Assembly: GCF_003149085.1 (NCBI RefSeq)
Contig: NZ_QGDT01000003.1
Coordinates: forward strand, 248,001 to 312,000
Direction: 5' to 3'
DNA from: Dyadobacter jejuensis
GTDB lineage: Bacteria; Bacteroidota; Bacteroidia; Cytophagales; Spirosomataceae
Length of the DNA stretch: 64,000 bases
A model generated the notes under the pieces. That model was given only the letters and a program-made list of their open reading frames with translations, had not been told where the DNA came from and made no database searches. Below, piece after piece: positions 9,411 through 17,823 of this stretch (position 1 is its first letter; each line of letters starts with the position of its first letter). The position numbers were made by a program, and so were the translations under genes.

Positions 9411-10709
9411 TTATTCGACTTTTATAGCCTCTTCTACAGGCTTCATGTTTTTGGTCAACATCTGAATAATAACCCAAGCCAATAGATACGCCAAGCCGCA
9501 AATTACAAAAAGAACATTATAACCTGCCCCTATATTCCCTCTGTCTTTATAATAATCTAGTAAAAATCCGACTAGTAAGGGGAATAAAGTTGATCCCAAA
9601 GATCCTGCCATTCCTCCAATACCCACTACAGAACTTACCGCACGTTTCGGGAATAAATCCGATACGATGGTGAAAATGTTGGCGCTCCATGCTTGGTGAG
9701 CGGCGGCTGCTAAGCTGATAATTCCTACAGCTACCCATATATCGGTTGCATATTTGGCCAATATGATCGGCAAAACGGCCAGTGCGAATATTAGAAGCGT
9801 CGTTTTCCTTGCCTTCAAAGGCTTCCATCCTTTTTTGATAAGTGCCGAAGAGATATATCCTCCACCGATACTCCCAAATGTAGTGGCGGTATAAACCAGT
9901 GCCAAATGTAGACTGGGCTTCTTCAAATCCAGAGAGAAAGTGGTTGCAAAGTAAGAGGGCAACCAAAATAGGAAGAACCACCAGATAGGATCCGTTAATA
10001 ATTTACCCACTATAAATACCCAGGTCTGACGAAGTTTTAAAAGGACAGCCCATTTAATGGGTTTGGCATCGACGGCTTCCACTTCTTCATCTTCATGGAT
10101 ATAGTTATACTCTGCCTGAGATATTTTTTTATGACGTGATGGTAGTTCATACAAAAACCACCAGAAAATTAACCATATGAAACCTAAAGCCCCGGTGATT
10201 ATGAAAGCTTCTTGCCAGCCATAACTGCCCAATAACCAGGGGACCATTAGCGGAGCAGCCACGGCTCCAATACTGGTACCTGAGTTGAAAATACCAGTTG
10301 CCAAGGCTCTTTCCTTTTTTGGGAACCACTCAGCCGTGGCTTTTACAGCCGCCGGGAAATTCCCCGATTCTCCAAGACCAAGCAAGGCCCTTGCCGCACC
10401 AAAGCCAAAGGTACTGCTCACAAACGCGTGCCAGATGGCTGCAATACTCCATACGATGATGGATACGGCATACCCCAATTTCGAACCTATTTTGTCAATA
10501 ATACTACCAAATATGATGTATCCAAAAGCATAACAGGCCGCAAAGACCATGACTATATTAGCATAGTCAGACTCGCTCCAGTTAAACTCTACCTCAAGGG
10601 TCGGTTTAAGGAGTCCGAGTATTTGACGGTCGATATAATTGATGGTAGTGGCAAAGAATAGGAGCCCGCATATGACCCAGCGGTAATTTCCGGTATTGGT
10701 TTGTTTCAT
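9411..10709 (-). CDS. MFS transporter, anion:cation symporter (ExuT/hexuronate) family
   Basis: The 432-residue protein has twelve predicted membrane helices. The first-helix signature NYIDRQILGLL is typical of the ACS branch of the MFS (ExuT, GudP, DgoT). The helix 2-3 loop (about residues 70-74) carries the conserved Asp and basic residue. A hydrophilic central loop with Glu/Asp repeats separates the two six-helix halves. Relatives import hexuronates, galactonate or glucarate with protons; the exact substrate cannot be told from sequence. The dehydrogenase/cytochrome gene follows it. The 627-base upstream gap may hold its promoter and operators, but I see no clear TAnnTTTG on this strand. 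Confidence 0.85.
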   Translation of the reverse strand: MKQTNTGNYRWVICGLLFFATTINYIDRQILGLLKPTLEVEFNWSESDYANIVMVFAACYAFGYIIFGSIIDKIGSKLGYAVSIIVWSIAAIWHAFVSSTFGFGAARALLGLGESGNFPAAVKATAEWFPKKERALATGIFNSGTSIGAVAAPLMVPWLLGSYGWQEAFIITGALGFIWLIFWWFLYELPSRHKKISQAEYNYIHEDEEVEAVDAKPIKWAVLLKLRQTWVFIVGKLLTDPIWWFFLFWLPSYFATTFSLDLKKPSLHLALVYTATTFGSIGGGYISSALIKKGWKPLKARKTTLLIFALAVLPIILAKYATDIWVAVGIISLAAAAHQAWSANIFTIVSDLFPKRAVSSVVGIGGMAGSLGSTLFPLLVGFLLDYYKDRGNIGAGYNVLFVICGLAYLLAWVIIQMLTKNMKPVEEAIKVE

Positions 10710-10945
10710 GATTTATAAAAATGATTTACTAAAGGATGTTTTGGGTTTAGTTCTTCGGTGTCCTCAAGCCATAAGACTGCTTTTTTGGCAATTTACCCTT
10801 GAATTTGGGTGGATTTATATTAATTTTTAATTCTAAGCCCTAGCCTATATGGTCCTTGTGAGCTCGTTTTTATTAGGCCATCCCCAAGATGCTGACTCAA
10901 TTCTGCACGGGTATATCAACTTTATTTAGGTTCGTACAGGCCATG

Positions 10946-10986
10946 AGTTACTATTCTATGTAACTTCGATACTCATAATAGTAACT
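10946..10986. repeat. Inverted repeat in the MFS/Anbu intergenic region
   Basis: AGTTACTATT (10946-10955) is repeated inverted as AATAGTAACT (10977-10986), with 21 bases between. A nested GTTAC/GTAAC pair gives an alternative stem. No U-tract follows, so an operator is as likely as a terminator. Function unknown. Confidence 0.45.
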
Positions 10987-11288
10987 AGTTGGTTGTGTCA
11001 TACCCCTCTCTTTATCAGTATTATAGTACCCATTTAGGCTGCGTTATCGAAAAAAAAGAGTATTGAATCTACAGGCAGGGCCTATGCAAGCTGGAATAGG
11101 TAGGGTGGTCGTTAGTCGTAGTCTTTTGAATAGTGGGTTAGGACGGGCTATCTATATTTTAATTGGTAAGTGTCTCGTCACCTTCAGACTAGGGGAGCAG
11201 TATAATGTTAGGCAGAGTATGGCCTGGGCTGGCGGGCACGGAATCAACAAATAACTTATGGCTTCGATATTCGTCTAACATTATTGGT

Positions 11289-11296
11289 AAATTTGC
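11289..11296 (+). promoter_or_regulatory. Candidate -7 element for the Anbu gene
   Basis: TAAATTTG matches the Bacteroidota -7 consensus TAnnTTTG and lies 41 bases before the ATG. The -33 region has only TTC at the expected distance. Confidence 0.45.
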
Positions 11297-11336
11297 CCGA
11301 ATAATTAAAAAAGTAGCAAATTGAAATTTTGAAATT

Positions 11337-12065
11337 ATGACATATTGTTTGGGTATTAAATTAAAAGAAGGCTTGGTAGCGCTGGCCGATACCAGAATTA
11401 CGGCTGGTACCGACACGAGTTCCAAGAAGAAGGTTTATCTAGCCAAAAAAGGGGGGCATTCCTTATTTATTATGACCAGTGGACTGCGCTCCGTTAGGGA
11501 TAAGGCCGTGCACTACTTTGAGGAGCTTATTGAAGAGGGGATGGTCTATAACAAGATGTACAAGGCCGTAAATGCTTTTGGAGAGCAAATCAAGCGGGTA
11601 GCACTAGAAGATAAAAAAACGTTAGAACGATCGGGCTTTCGGTTCAATCTGAATGCCATTGTAGGGGGGCAGTTGGAAGATGACGCCGACCATAAGCTGT
11701 TTTTATTATATTCCGAAGGCAACTGGGTGGAATTGGACGAAGGTGCTCCTTATGTGATAATTGGGAATTCAGGACAAGGGAAAGCCATTCTAAACCGGGT
11801 TATTGATGAGGATTCTACCATGAAGCAGGCACTTAAGGCGGCATTTCTATCCTTCGACTCCACCCGAGTGAGTAATAATGACGTAGATTTCCCTATCGAT
11901 GTGGTGCTTTATAAAAAGAACAGCTTTCAAGTGGTGGAACACCGGTATCATAGAGAAGACCTACAGCAGGTGTCAGGGATATGGGCCGATAAGCTAAAAG
12001 ATGCTCTAAACGATATTCCTGAAGAATGGATGGACAGCAGCTTCGACAAAATGCCGAAAGATTAA
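11337..12065 (+). CDS. Anbu-type proteasome-like peptidase
   Basis: The 242-residue protein belongs to the predicted proteasome-type protease group (COG3484, 'ancestral beta subunit'). It starts MTYCLGIKL, so removal of Met would expose Thr as the N-terminal nucleophile. The following DTRITAG and SSKKKVYL regions correspond to the conserved acidic and Lys catalytic positions, and MTSGLRSVRD matches a conserved turn. It is longer than HslV (about 175) and lacks an hslU neighbour. Anbu genes elsewhere usually sit with a transglutaminase-like protein, an alpha-E (DUF403) protein and a circularly permuted ATP-grasp protein. None flanks this gene. Substrate and partner are unknown. A perfect bidirectional terminator follows 14 bases after the stop. 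Confidence 0.85.
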   Translation: MTYCLGIKLKEGLVALADTRITAGTDTSSKKKVYLAKKGGHSLFIMTSGLRSVRDKAVHYFEELIEEGMVYNKMYKAVNAFGEQIKRVALEDKKTLERSGFRFNLNAIVGGQLEDDADHKLFLLYSEGNWVELDEGAPYVIIGNSGQGKAILNRVIDEDSTMKQALKAAFLSFDSTRVSNNDVDFPIDVVLYKKNSFQVVEHRYHREDLQQVSGIWADKLKDALNDIPEEWMDSSFDKMPKD

Positions 12066-12079
12066 ATTGGTTTTGATGT

Positions 12080-12125
12080 CCATGACCTGGAGTCAAGCAG
12101 CATAAGGCTTGACTCCAGGTCATGG
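12080..12125. terminator. Bidirectional terminator between the Anbu and RND genes
   Basis: A perfect 18-bp stem (12080-12097 with 12108-12125) has a 10-base loop. It lies between two converging genes that end at 12065 and 12128. TTTTA follows on the plus strand. The minus-strand side lacks a clear U-run, but the stem is very stable. Confidence 0.75.
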
Positions 12126-12127
12126 TT

Positions 12128-14449
12128 TTAGACTGGTTTTACATTCTTACCCTGCCGCTTGGCAATTGAAAGCAGGAGGGCGGGTAGTAGTATAAGATTG
12201 GTACACATGGCGACCAACAGGGTGATGGACACCATGACTCCCATGGCGGCAGTACCTCCAAAGCTCGAAGCGGCGAATATCGAAAACCCGCAGAACAATA
12301 TAACCGCTGTATAGATCATACTGAGTCCGGTTCCATATATGGATTGGGTGACTGCTTGAGACGGGTTCAGCCCGTGATTATAGAGTTCTTGGCGGTAACG
12401 TGTCAAAAAGTACACGGTGCCATCGGAGGCTATGCCGAATGTAATACTGAAAATAAGGATGGTAGTAGGCTTGAAGTAAATTCCAAAATAGCCCATAATA
12501 CCGGCCGTCAGGGCCAGGGGAATTAAACAAGGTAGTTTCGAAAGTAAGATAATGGGGATAGAACGAAATAGAACCATTCCTACTATGGCGATCAGGATAA
12601 TGGCGATTAAGAGGCTTTCATATAGGTTGCTCAGGAGGTAGTCGTTGCTTTTTAGAAACACCAGGCTATGTCCGGTAAGGGCTACATGATATTGCTCCGG
12701 GTTAAAAATGGAGTCGATCTTCGGACGAATATCGCTGAGAAGTACTTTGATGCTATCAGAACCTACATCGGCCATCTGAAAACTGACCCGGGTGATCCTT
12801 TTGTCAATATCCAAAAATGAATTCAACTGCTCGGATGCTCCTTCCTGATTGGATAAATAATCCTTCATTTTGGATAGCTGCATGGCTCCAGGCAGGGCAA
12901 AGTATTTTTTATCGCCACCTCTATAACCTTGGTACAAAAACTTGGTAGCCTGCACTACCGACACCGGTTTAGAGAATTCAGGGTATTTGGCCATCAGGTT
13001 CTCCAGGGCCTTGAGCTTGTATAGGGTACGAGCCTGATTGCCAAAAACTCCGTTAGGCTCCTTGGTGTCGACCATTACTTCGAAAGGTAAGACCCCATTA
13101 AAATTTCTTTCGAAAAACCGCAAGTCTGTATATACAACATCTTTTTTGGGGAGGTCGTCGACTACATAGCCTATGGCCTTAATTTTGGTCATTCCATAGG
13201 CCGAAATCAATATGACTACGACCATGGAGATATAAATTTCTTTTCGCTTGAAATGAACCAGGTAATCTACTTTTTCTAAAAAACCGGCAGCCCATTTACC
13301 TTCCAAATGCTTTAGATGGCGGGTTTTAGGTTTGCTCATATAGAACAAAGTGATGGGCAAGAGGCATAGGCAGAGCACGTAGGTGATCATCACACTGATG
13401 GCCGCTACTACACCAAACTCCACCAGCAAGATGCTATTGGTAAAATAGAATACGCCGAAACCAATGGCCGTCGTGAAGTTGGCCAGGAAGGTGGATAGGC
13501 CGATTTGACCTACCATTTGTCGAATCGATTCATCCTTTGGCTTGCCAGAAGTAAGCTCTATTTGATACTTGTTGATCAAAAAGATGCAGTTAGGAACCCC
13601 AATCACGATGAGAAGGGGTGGGATCAGGCCTGTTAAGGCCGTTATTTTGAAGCCAAATAGCTCCAGTAGTCCTACGGAATGGATTACGCCTATTAGTACG
13701 ACCACGATTGAGAGCATGGTAAGCCTAAATGACCTGAAAAAGGCAAATAGAATAATGAGTGTTACCAGGATGGCTAGCCCCATAAAGAGCTCCATTTCAC
13801 TGGAAATCTTTTTCATGTTGACGGTCCTGATATAGGGCATTCCGGAATAATGCAGATCCACCTGATGTTTTTGAGCGAATTTTTCGGCCATAGCCTCTAA
13901 ATCATCGACTATTGTAAGTCGGCGTTTCGAATTGAGGTCTTTGTCGTTGAAGGTAATTACCATCACGGTGGCTCCTGTTTTGGAATTCAGAATGAGGCCA
14001 TCATAAAAAGGAAGATTGGCAACGCGCTCTTTCAGACTGTCTACCTCTACTTGCGTGGTGGGCGCATGATTCAACAGGGGTTCGAAATCGAAGCGTTTCA
14101 AACTATCATTTCTTACCACTTTCTGAAGGTTGGCCAGCGACAATACATTTTTTATGCCTTTGGTTTCCTTTATTTCGGTGGTTAGGGCATACCAGTCTTT
14201 AAATTTATCCAATTCAAATAGCTGTTCGTCCTGCCATCCTATCACCATCACACTTCCATCCTCACCGAATCGCTGTCTGAAATCCTGGTATTCTTTTTCA
14301 ATGGGGTCGGTAGAAGGTAGTATCCTGGCAAATTGATAGGATAGTTCAATTTTACTGGCCCGGTAGGCCATGAAAATCGTTGAAAAGAGTATTAGTGCTA
14401 CCCATACCATTCGATATCGAATGATATAAGAGGCTATTTTATTCCACAT
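12128..14449 (-). CDS. RND/MMPL-family efflux transporter
   Basis: The 773-residue inner-membrane protein shows the internal duplication of the MMPL/patched branch of the RND superfamily. Each half has one membrane helix, a large periplasmic loop (about 40-210 and 420-610), then five clustered helices. The C-terminal cluster contains GIASDGTVYFLTRYR, resembling the conserved proton-relay helix region of this family. Relatives export lipids, hopanoids or other hydrophobic compounds using the proton gradient; the cargo here is unknown. It is the last gene of a probable operon: TPR histidine kinase, methyltransferase, this gene (gaps 53 and 75 bases). It could also use its own weak -7 box at 14478-14485. 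Confidence 0.85.
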   Translation of the reverse strand: MWNKIASYIIRYRMVWVALILFSTIFMAYRASKIELSYQFARILPSTDPIEKEYQDFRQRFGEDGSVMVIGWQDEQLFELDKFKDWYALTTEIKETKGIKNVLSLANLQKVVRNDSLKRFDFEPLLNHAPTTQVEVDSLKERVANLPFYDGLILNSKTGATVMVITFNDKDLNSKRRLTIVDDLEAMAEKFAQKHQVDLHYSGMPYIRTVNMKKISSEMELFMGLAILVTLIILFAFFRSFRLTMLSIVVVLIGVIHSVGLLELFGFKITALTGLIPPLLIVIGVPNCIFLINKYQIELTSGKPKDESIRQMVGQIGLSTFLANFTTAIGFGVFYFTNSILLVEFGVVAAISVMITYVLCLCLLPITLFYMSKPKTRHLKHLEGKWAAGFLEKVDYLVHFKRKEIYISMVVVILISAYGMTKIKAIGYVVDDLPKKDVVYTDLRFFERNFNGVLPFEVMVDTKEPNGVFGNQARTLYKLKALENLMAKYPEFSKPVSVVQATKFLYQGYRGGDKKYFALPGAMQLSKMKDYLSNQEGASEQLNSFLDIDKRITRVSFQMADVGSDSIKVLLSDIRPKIDSIFNPEQYHVALTGHSLVFLKSNDYLLSNLYESLLIAIILIAIVGMVLFRSIPIILLSKLPCLIPLALTAGIMGYFGIYFKPTTILIFSITFGIASDGTVYFLTRYRQELYNHGLNPSQAVTQSIYGTGLSMIYTAVILFCGFSIFAASSFGGTAAMGVMVSITLLVAMCTNLILLPALLLSIAKRQGKNVKPV

Positions 14450-14477
14450 AGCGGGTTTTTTTTGGTATTCAAAGCCA

Positions 14478-14485
14478 CAAAGATA
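14478..14485 (-). promoter_or_regulatory. Weak -7 element upstream of the RND gene
   Basis: On the minus strand this reads TATCTTTG, matching TAnnTTTG, 28 bases before the start codon. No TTG at -33 was found. Confidence 0.3.
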
Positions 14486-14524
14486 AGCAGCCAGTTGAGA
14501 AAAATGACGATTGGGGTTAAATCC

Positions 14525-15709
14525 TTAGAGGTTCAGAATTCGAAGTAAATGATGATAATCAATATCGAAGTAGGTCAAAGCCGCCTGAATTTTTTTCCAG
14601 GTACGCTGATTTTGTACCGGATCCCTTTTTGTTTTTAATGCGGTAATCATCACGTTTTTAGGCGTATGCGCATCCGAAATGAACTGGAACACTTTGGTTT
14701 TGTAGCCAAAATACTCTAGGACCAATGCACGGATACCGTCAGTAACCATTTCTGCCTGACGTTCCATTAAAATACCATGTTTTAGTAAAAACTGTAGGTC
14801 CGTCGCCCCATTTGAAGCTTCCATAGAACGTCTGATTTGCTTATGACAGCATGGAGCCACTACGATGAGGTCGGCATTCGCATTTATTCCCTTGGCAATG
14901 GCGTCGTCGGTGGCCGTATCACAGGCATGTAGGGCAATCATCACCTGCAAGTCTTCGGGTTCATATTGCTCGATGGTTCCTTCAATAAAATGGAGGTTAT
15001 TAAAGTTACTTTTTGAAGCGATTTGATTGCATAATTCTACCAAATCCTGGCGGTATTCTACACCAGTGACGGATATGGGTGCATTGGTAGTTTTGGTGAG
15101 GTAATCGTAAAGTGCGAAGGTTAAATAACCCTTTCCTGAGCCCATGTCCGCCACGTGTATGGGAGCCTCGCTGGGGAGTTCGGCCAATAACGAGCTAAGA
15201 ATTTCTATATAATGATTAATTTGTTTGTACTTATCCTGTGATTTTTTGTAGACCCTACCTTCGCCGTCAGTAATGCCGAGTTCATGCAAATAGGAGGCGC
15301 TCGTAGAGGAAATCAACCGCTGCTTTGGTTGGTCATGTTGAGACTTCGCAGAAAGGGATTTGGAGGGCTCCAATTGCCTCAGTCTTTGCTGGCCATTGGC
15401 CAAAACTTCATACTGATAATCTTTGCTACTCGTGAAGAGATTGCCAATCAGAAATGCGTTGCTGAGATAGGTAGCCAGGATATTGAGGCCTTCATCGAAG
15501 GTATAATTCTTGGTAATGTCTTTGGTTTTATAGCGGAAAACTAAGTTAAGCCTAGGCCCCTGCTTGATGTTGATGCTTTTGATATAAATATTCTTCAAAT
15601 CCTTTTCTTCTCCCTTATAATGGCCCAATGAGGCAGAGATGAAGGTGCCCCCGTCGAGGGCCTCTTTAAAGTGACTAAAAAAGGTATTCTGTAATTGGTT
15701 GGGTGTCAT
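14525..15709 (-). CDS. SAM-dependent methyltransferase, Methyltransf_32 type
   Basis: This 394-residue protein has a poorly conserved N-terminal half (1-150) and a C-terminal Rossmann methyltransferase. The SAM-binding motif is ADMGSGKG (187-194). Further on are ALHACDTATD (259-268) and APCCHKQ (285-291), the pattern of the Methyltransf_32 family (PF13679). Eukaryotic members of this family are METTL25 and GSTCD-like proteins. The paired cysteines of APCCHKQ are diagnostic. The substrate of bacterial members is not established to my knowledge; RNA or protein are both possible. The gene sits 53 bases downstream of the TPR histidine kinase and 75 bases upstream of the RND exporter, in one transcription unit by spacing. 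Confidence 0.8.
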   Translation of the reverse strand: MTPNQLQNTFFSHFKEALDGGTFISASLGHYKGEEKDLKNIYIKSINIKQGPRLNLVFRYKTKDITKNYTFDEGLNILATYLSNAFLIGNLFTSSKDYQYEVLANGQQRLRQLEPSKSLSAKSQHDQPKQRLISSTSASYLHELGITDGEGRVYKKSQDKYKQINHYIEILSSLLAELPSEAPIHVADMGSGKGYLTFALYDYLTKTTNAPISVTGVEYRQDLVELCNQIASKSNFNNLHFIEGTIEQYEPEDLQVMIALHACDTATDDAIAKGINANADLIVVAPCCHKQIRRSMEASNGATDLQFLLKHGILMERQAEMVTDGIRALVLEYFGYKTKVFQFISDAHTPKNVMITALKTKRDPVQNQRTWKKIQAALTYFDIDYHHLLRILNL

Positions 15710-15762
15710 TGGTTATATTAATCTGGTCGGTCCAGGACTGTGATGGATATTCAAATGGTTAC

Positions 15763-17562
15763 TCAAGTTCGAGGAATCTTAATGAAGATGAAGGTGCCAT
15801 TTTCTATTTGTATTTTTAGTGTTCCGGAAAGGCTTTGTACCCTGTTGCGTACATTGCCAAGGCCCATCCCACCATCTGTTTTTACACGAAGGCCTATGCC
15901 ATCGTCCGAAACCGTTAAGTTGATAAATTGAGGGTCTGCCTCAATCTGAATTCTTGCTAATTTGGCCTGGGCATGTTTTAGAATATTATTGGTGAGTTCG
16001 AGTATGATGCTATACATTTCAAACTCTACCTTACTTCCTAGGCGCTCATCGAGGCCACTTACATCGAATGTAAAGCTGATCTCATTATTTTCATTGAGTT
16101 TATCTACCAGCCTTTGTATGGTCAGTACGAGGCCATGGGTTTCCAAATCGTCGGGCATCAGGTTATGGGATAGGCTGCGCAAATCCTTATAGGCCTTGCC
16201 TACCATTTGTTGAATACTGTTGTAAATGGTGCGTTCATGATCGGGAAGTATCTTTTTGTCTATCCCATATAGGTACCAATTTAGGGAAGCCAACGTCCCC
16301 CCCAGGCTGTCGTGAAGTTCGGCAGCCACACGTTTGCGTTCGAGGGTCTGTCCCTTTATTAACGCACCCTTGATTTCTACATTTTTCTTGCGTAGATTGA
16401 TGTTGGCCCTCCATAAAAAGATCGCAAATATGATACTCAAGACCAATATTCCAATAAGGAATACCTGGATCGCGTTTTGTTCTTCAATGGTCTTGTTTTG
16501 TATTTCAATATCCATTTGTTTGTTATCGAACATCAGCTGCGACATGGTAAACTGCCGTTCGATACGTTCCTGGTGCGTCAGCCGCCTTAAAAAACTGATT
16601 TGTTCTAAGTATTCTACTGTGGTCGGCAGATCATTTTTCTTTTTATAGGCTTTTGCCAGGCAATTGAGCGCCCAATTGGTATGTAGGGTGGAGTGATATC
16701 TTTTTGAAAAGTCCAGGGCCAGCTTACCGATTTCTATAGATTTATCAAAGTCGTTGGTGATATAATAGAAATTATTTAAATCATTGTAAACGTTCAGTAG
16801 ACCATATCGGTTGTTGATGGATTTGTTAATCGCTAGGGCCCTATAAAATAGATTTTCGGCCTTTTGAAACTGTAATCGACGTAGGCACATATACCCTTCC
16901 GACTGAAGAACGGATGCCTTACCAAAGGGATTATTTAATTGGTCGTTGAGCTGATATGCCTTATTGTAGTTTTCTTCGGCCAGTTCCCACTCGTTCTTTT
17001 CCCGGTGGTAGTTGGCGATATTCTCGAGGCATAAGGCTTGAGCGCTGTCGGCCTTATACTTGATGAAGGTGGCCAAGGCACTTTCAAAGTAAAAGTAGGC
17101 CTTGTCAAACTCCCTGTATTCTGCATAGCTTTCGGCCAAAAACCGTTCCGCATACGCCTTATATACGGGCAGGTCTAGCTTGATCGATAAGTTATAGCTT
17201 TCATTAGAAATCTCTCTGAGTATATCGTAACTACCGTCTATCAGGTAATAGGTGCTCAAAAGATTGTAGGTGTCAAGTTTCCCCCGATCCCAATGGTTTT
17301 TCTGACATAATGCTAGGGCTTCTTTGGCATATCGAATGGTCACCGAGGCGTCGTGAAACAGATATTTACGGGCCAATTGGTTATATTTATTAATGAGCAT
17401 GGTGTCCTTGGCAAAGTTTCCAGTGGATGTCAGGGCGGAGAGTCCTTTGTCAGAACTAATCACGTCGTCAACTGGCTGCCCTTGGAGGGGGAGCACTCCC
17501 ACCAAGGGTACTAATAGGACTATCCAAAGCAGATGGAGTTGATTTCTAAAAATAAATGACAT
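15763..17562 (-). CDS. Tetratricopeptide-repeat sensor histidine kinase (HisKA_3/NarL-type)
   Basis: The 599-residue protein starts with a signal-like helix (about 9-27). A periplasmic domain of about six TPR-like helix pairs (50-330) and a short coil follow. A membrane helix (366-384) leads to a HisKA_3 dimerisation helix with the NarX-type motif ELHDSLGGTLA (His417). The HATPase has NNILKHAQA, DDGIGL and GGMGLGNVRNR. Such kinases normally phosphorylate a NarL/LuxR-type regulator, but none is encoded in this window, so its partner is elsewhere. A good promoter (17631-17663) lies upstream, and the methyltransferase and RND exporter follow. Regulation of the exporter by this sensor is possible but not shown. 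Confidence 0.88.
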   Translation of the reverse strand: MSFIFRNQLHLLWIVLLVPLVGVLPLQGQPVDDVISSDKGLSALTSTGNFAKDTMLINKYNQLARKYLFHDASVTIRYAKEALALCQKNHWDRGKLDTYNLLSTYYLIDGSYDILREISNESYNLSIKLDLPVYKAYAERFLAESYAEYREFDKAYFYFESALATFIKYKADSAQALCLENIANYHREKNEWELAEENYNKAYQLNDQLNNPFGKASVLQSEGYMCLRRLQFQKAENLFYRALAINKSINNRYGLLNVYNDLNNFYYITNDFDKSIEIGKLALDFSKRYHSTLHTNWALNCLAKAYKKKNDLPTTVEYLEQISFLRRLTHQERIERQFTMSQLMFDNKQMDIEIQNKTIEEQNAIQVFLIGILVLSIIFAIFLWRANINLRKKNVEIKGALIKGQTLERKRVAAELHDSLGGTLASLNWYLYGIDKKILPDHERTIYNSIQQMVGKAYKDLRSLSHNLMPDDLETHGLVLTIQRLVDKLNENNEISFTFDVSGLDERLGSKVEFEMYSIILELTNNILKHAQAKLARIQIEADPQFINLTVSDDGIGLRVKTDGGMGLGNVRNRVQSLSGTLKIQIENGTFIFIKIPRT

Positions 17563-17630
17563 CCAATATATAACTTAAGGGTGGGTTATGCGTCATGAGT
17601 CACGGACATTACTTGCCAGTTCTTCTAGTT

Positions 17631-17663
17631 CAAATATAACCTTTTACATCGATTTGTATACAA
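17631..17663 (-). promoter_or_regulatory. Promoter of the TPR histidine kinase operon
   Basis: On the minus strand, TTG (17663-17661), a 22-base spacer, then TATATTTG (17638-17631) match the Bacteroidota consensus. This predicts a leader of roughly 60 bases before the ATG at 17562. Confidence 0.6.
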
Positions 17664-17773
17664 GAATTTGTGATATGTTCATAGCCTATCTGGTACTAGA
17701 CTGGGGTACGCTTAGCGCATCCCGGTGTCGGACCATAAAATTGATAGGTAGGGGGATGTTCTTTGTAGAAAGA

Positions 17774-17807
17774 GCAAGACCCCAAACAGCTTACTGTGGG
17801 GTCTTGC
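17774..17807 (-). terminator. Terminator after pdxA-yicC
   Basis: An 11-bp perfect stem, GCAAGACCCCA with TGGGGTCTTGC (17774-17784 and 17797-17807), is extended by CAG/CTG in the loop. The minus-strand exit is pyrimidine-rich (TCTTTCT). It starts 17 bases past the yicC stop. Confidence 0.7.
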
Positions 17808-17823
17808 ATATCAGTGGACCATC

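Larger units (their letters stand above)
10710..11336. other. 627-base divergent intergenic region between the MFS and Anbu genes
   Basis: No convincing gene was found. One open frame (11063-11254) has an unlikely composition and no family resemblance. The stretch holds a 10-bp inverted repeat (10946-10986) and a TAAATTTG promoter-like element for the rightward gene (11289-11296). It is long for this tightly packed genome and may carry control sites for both flanking genes. Confidence 0.6.

Noticed and set aside
11063..11254. Small gene in the 627-base gap
   Set aside because: No family resemblance, unlikely composition and no start context.
11337..12065. HslV peptidase
   Set aside because: Too long, no hslU neighbour, and the MTYC start is that of the Anbu group.
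12080..12125. Perfect 18-bp inverted repeat as a mobile-element end or attachment site
   Set aside because: It lies exactly between two convergent stop codons with a short loop, and no transposase or integrase is near; a terminator explains it.
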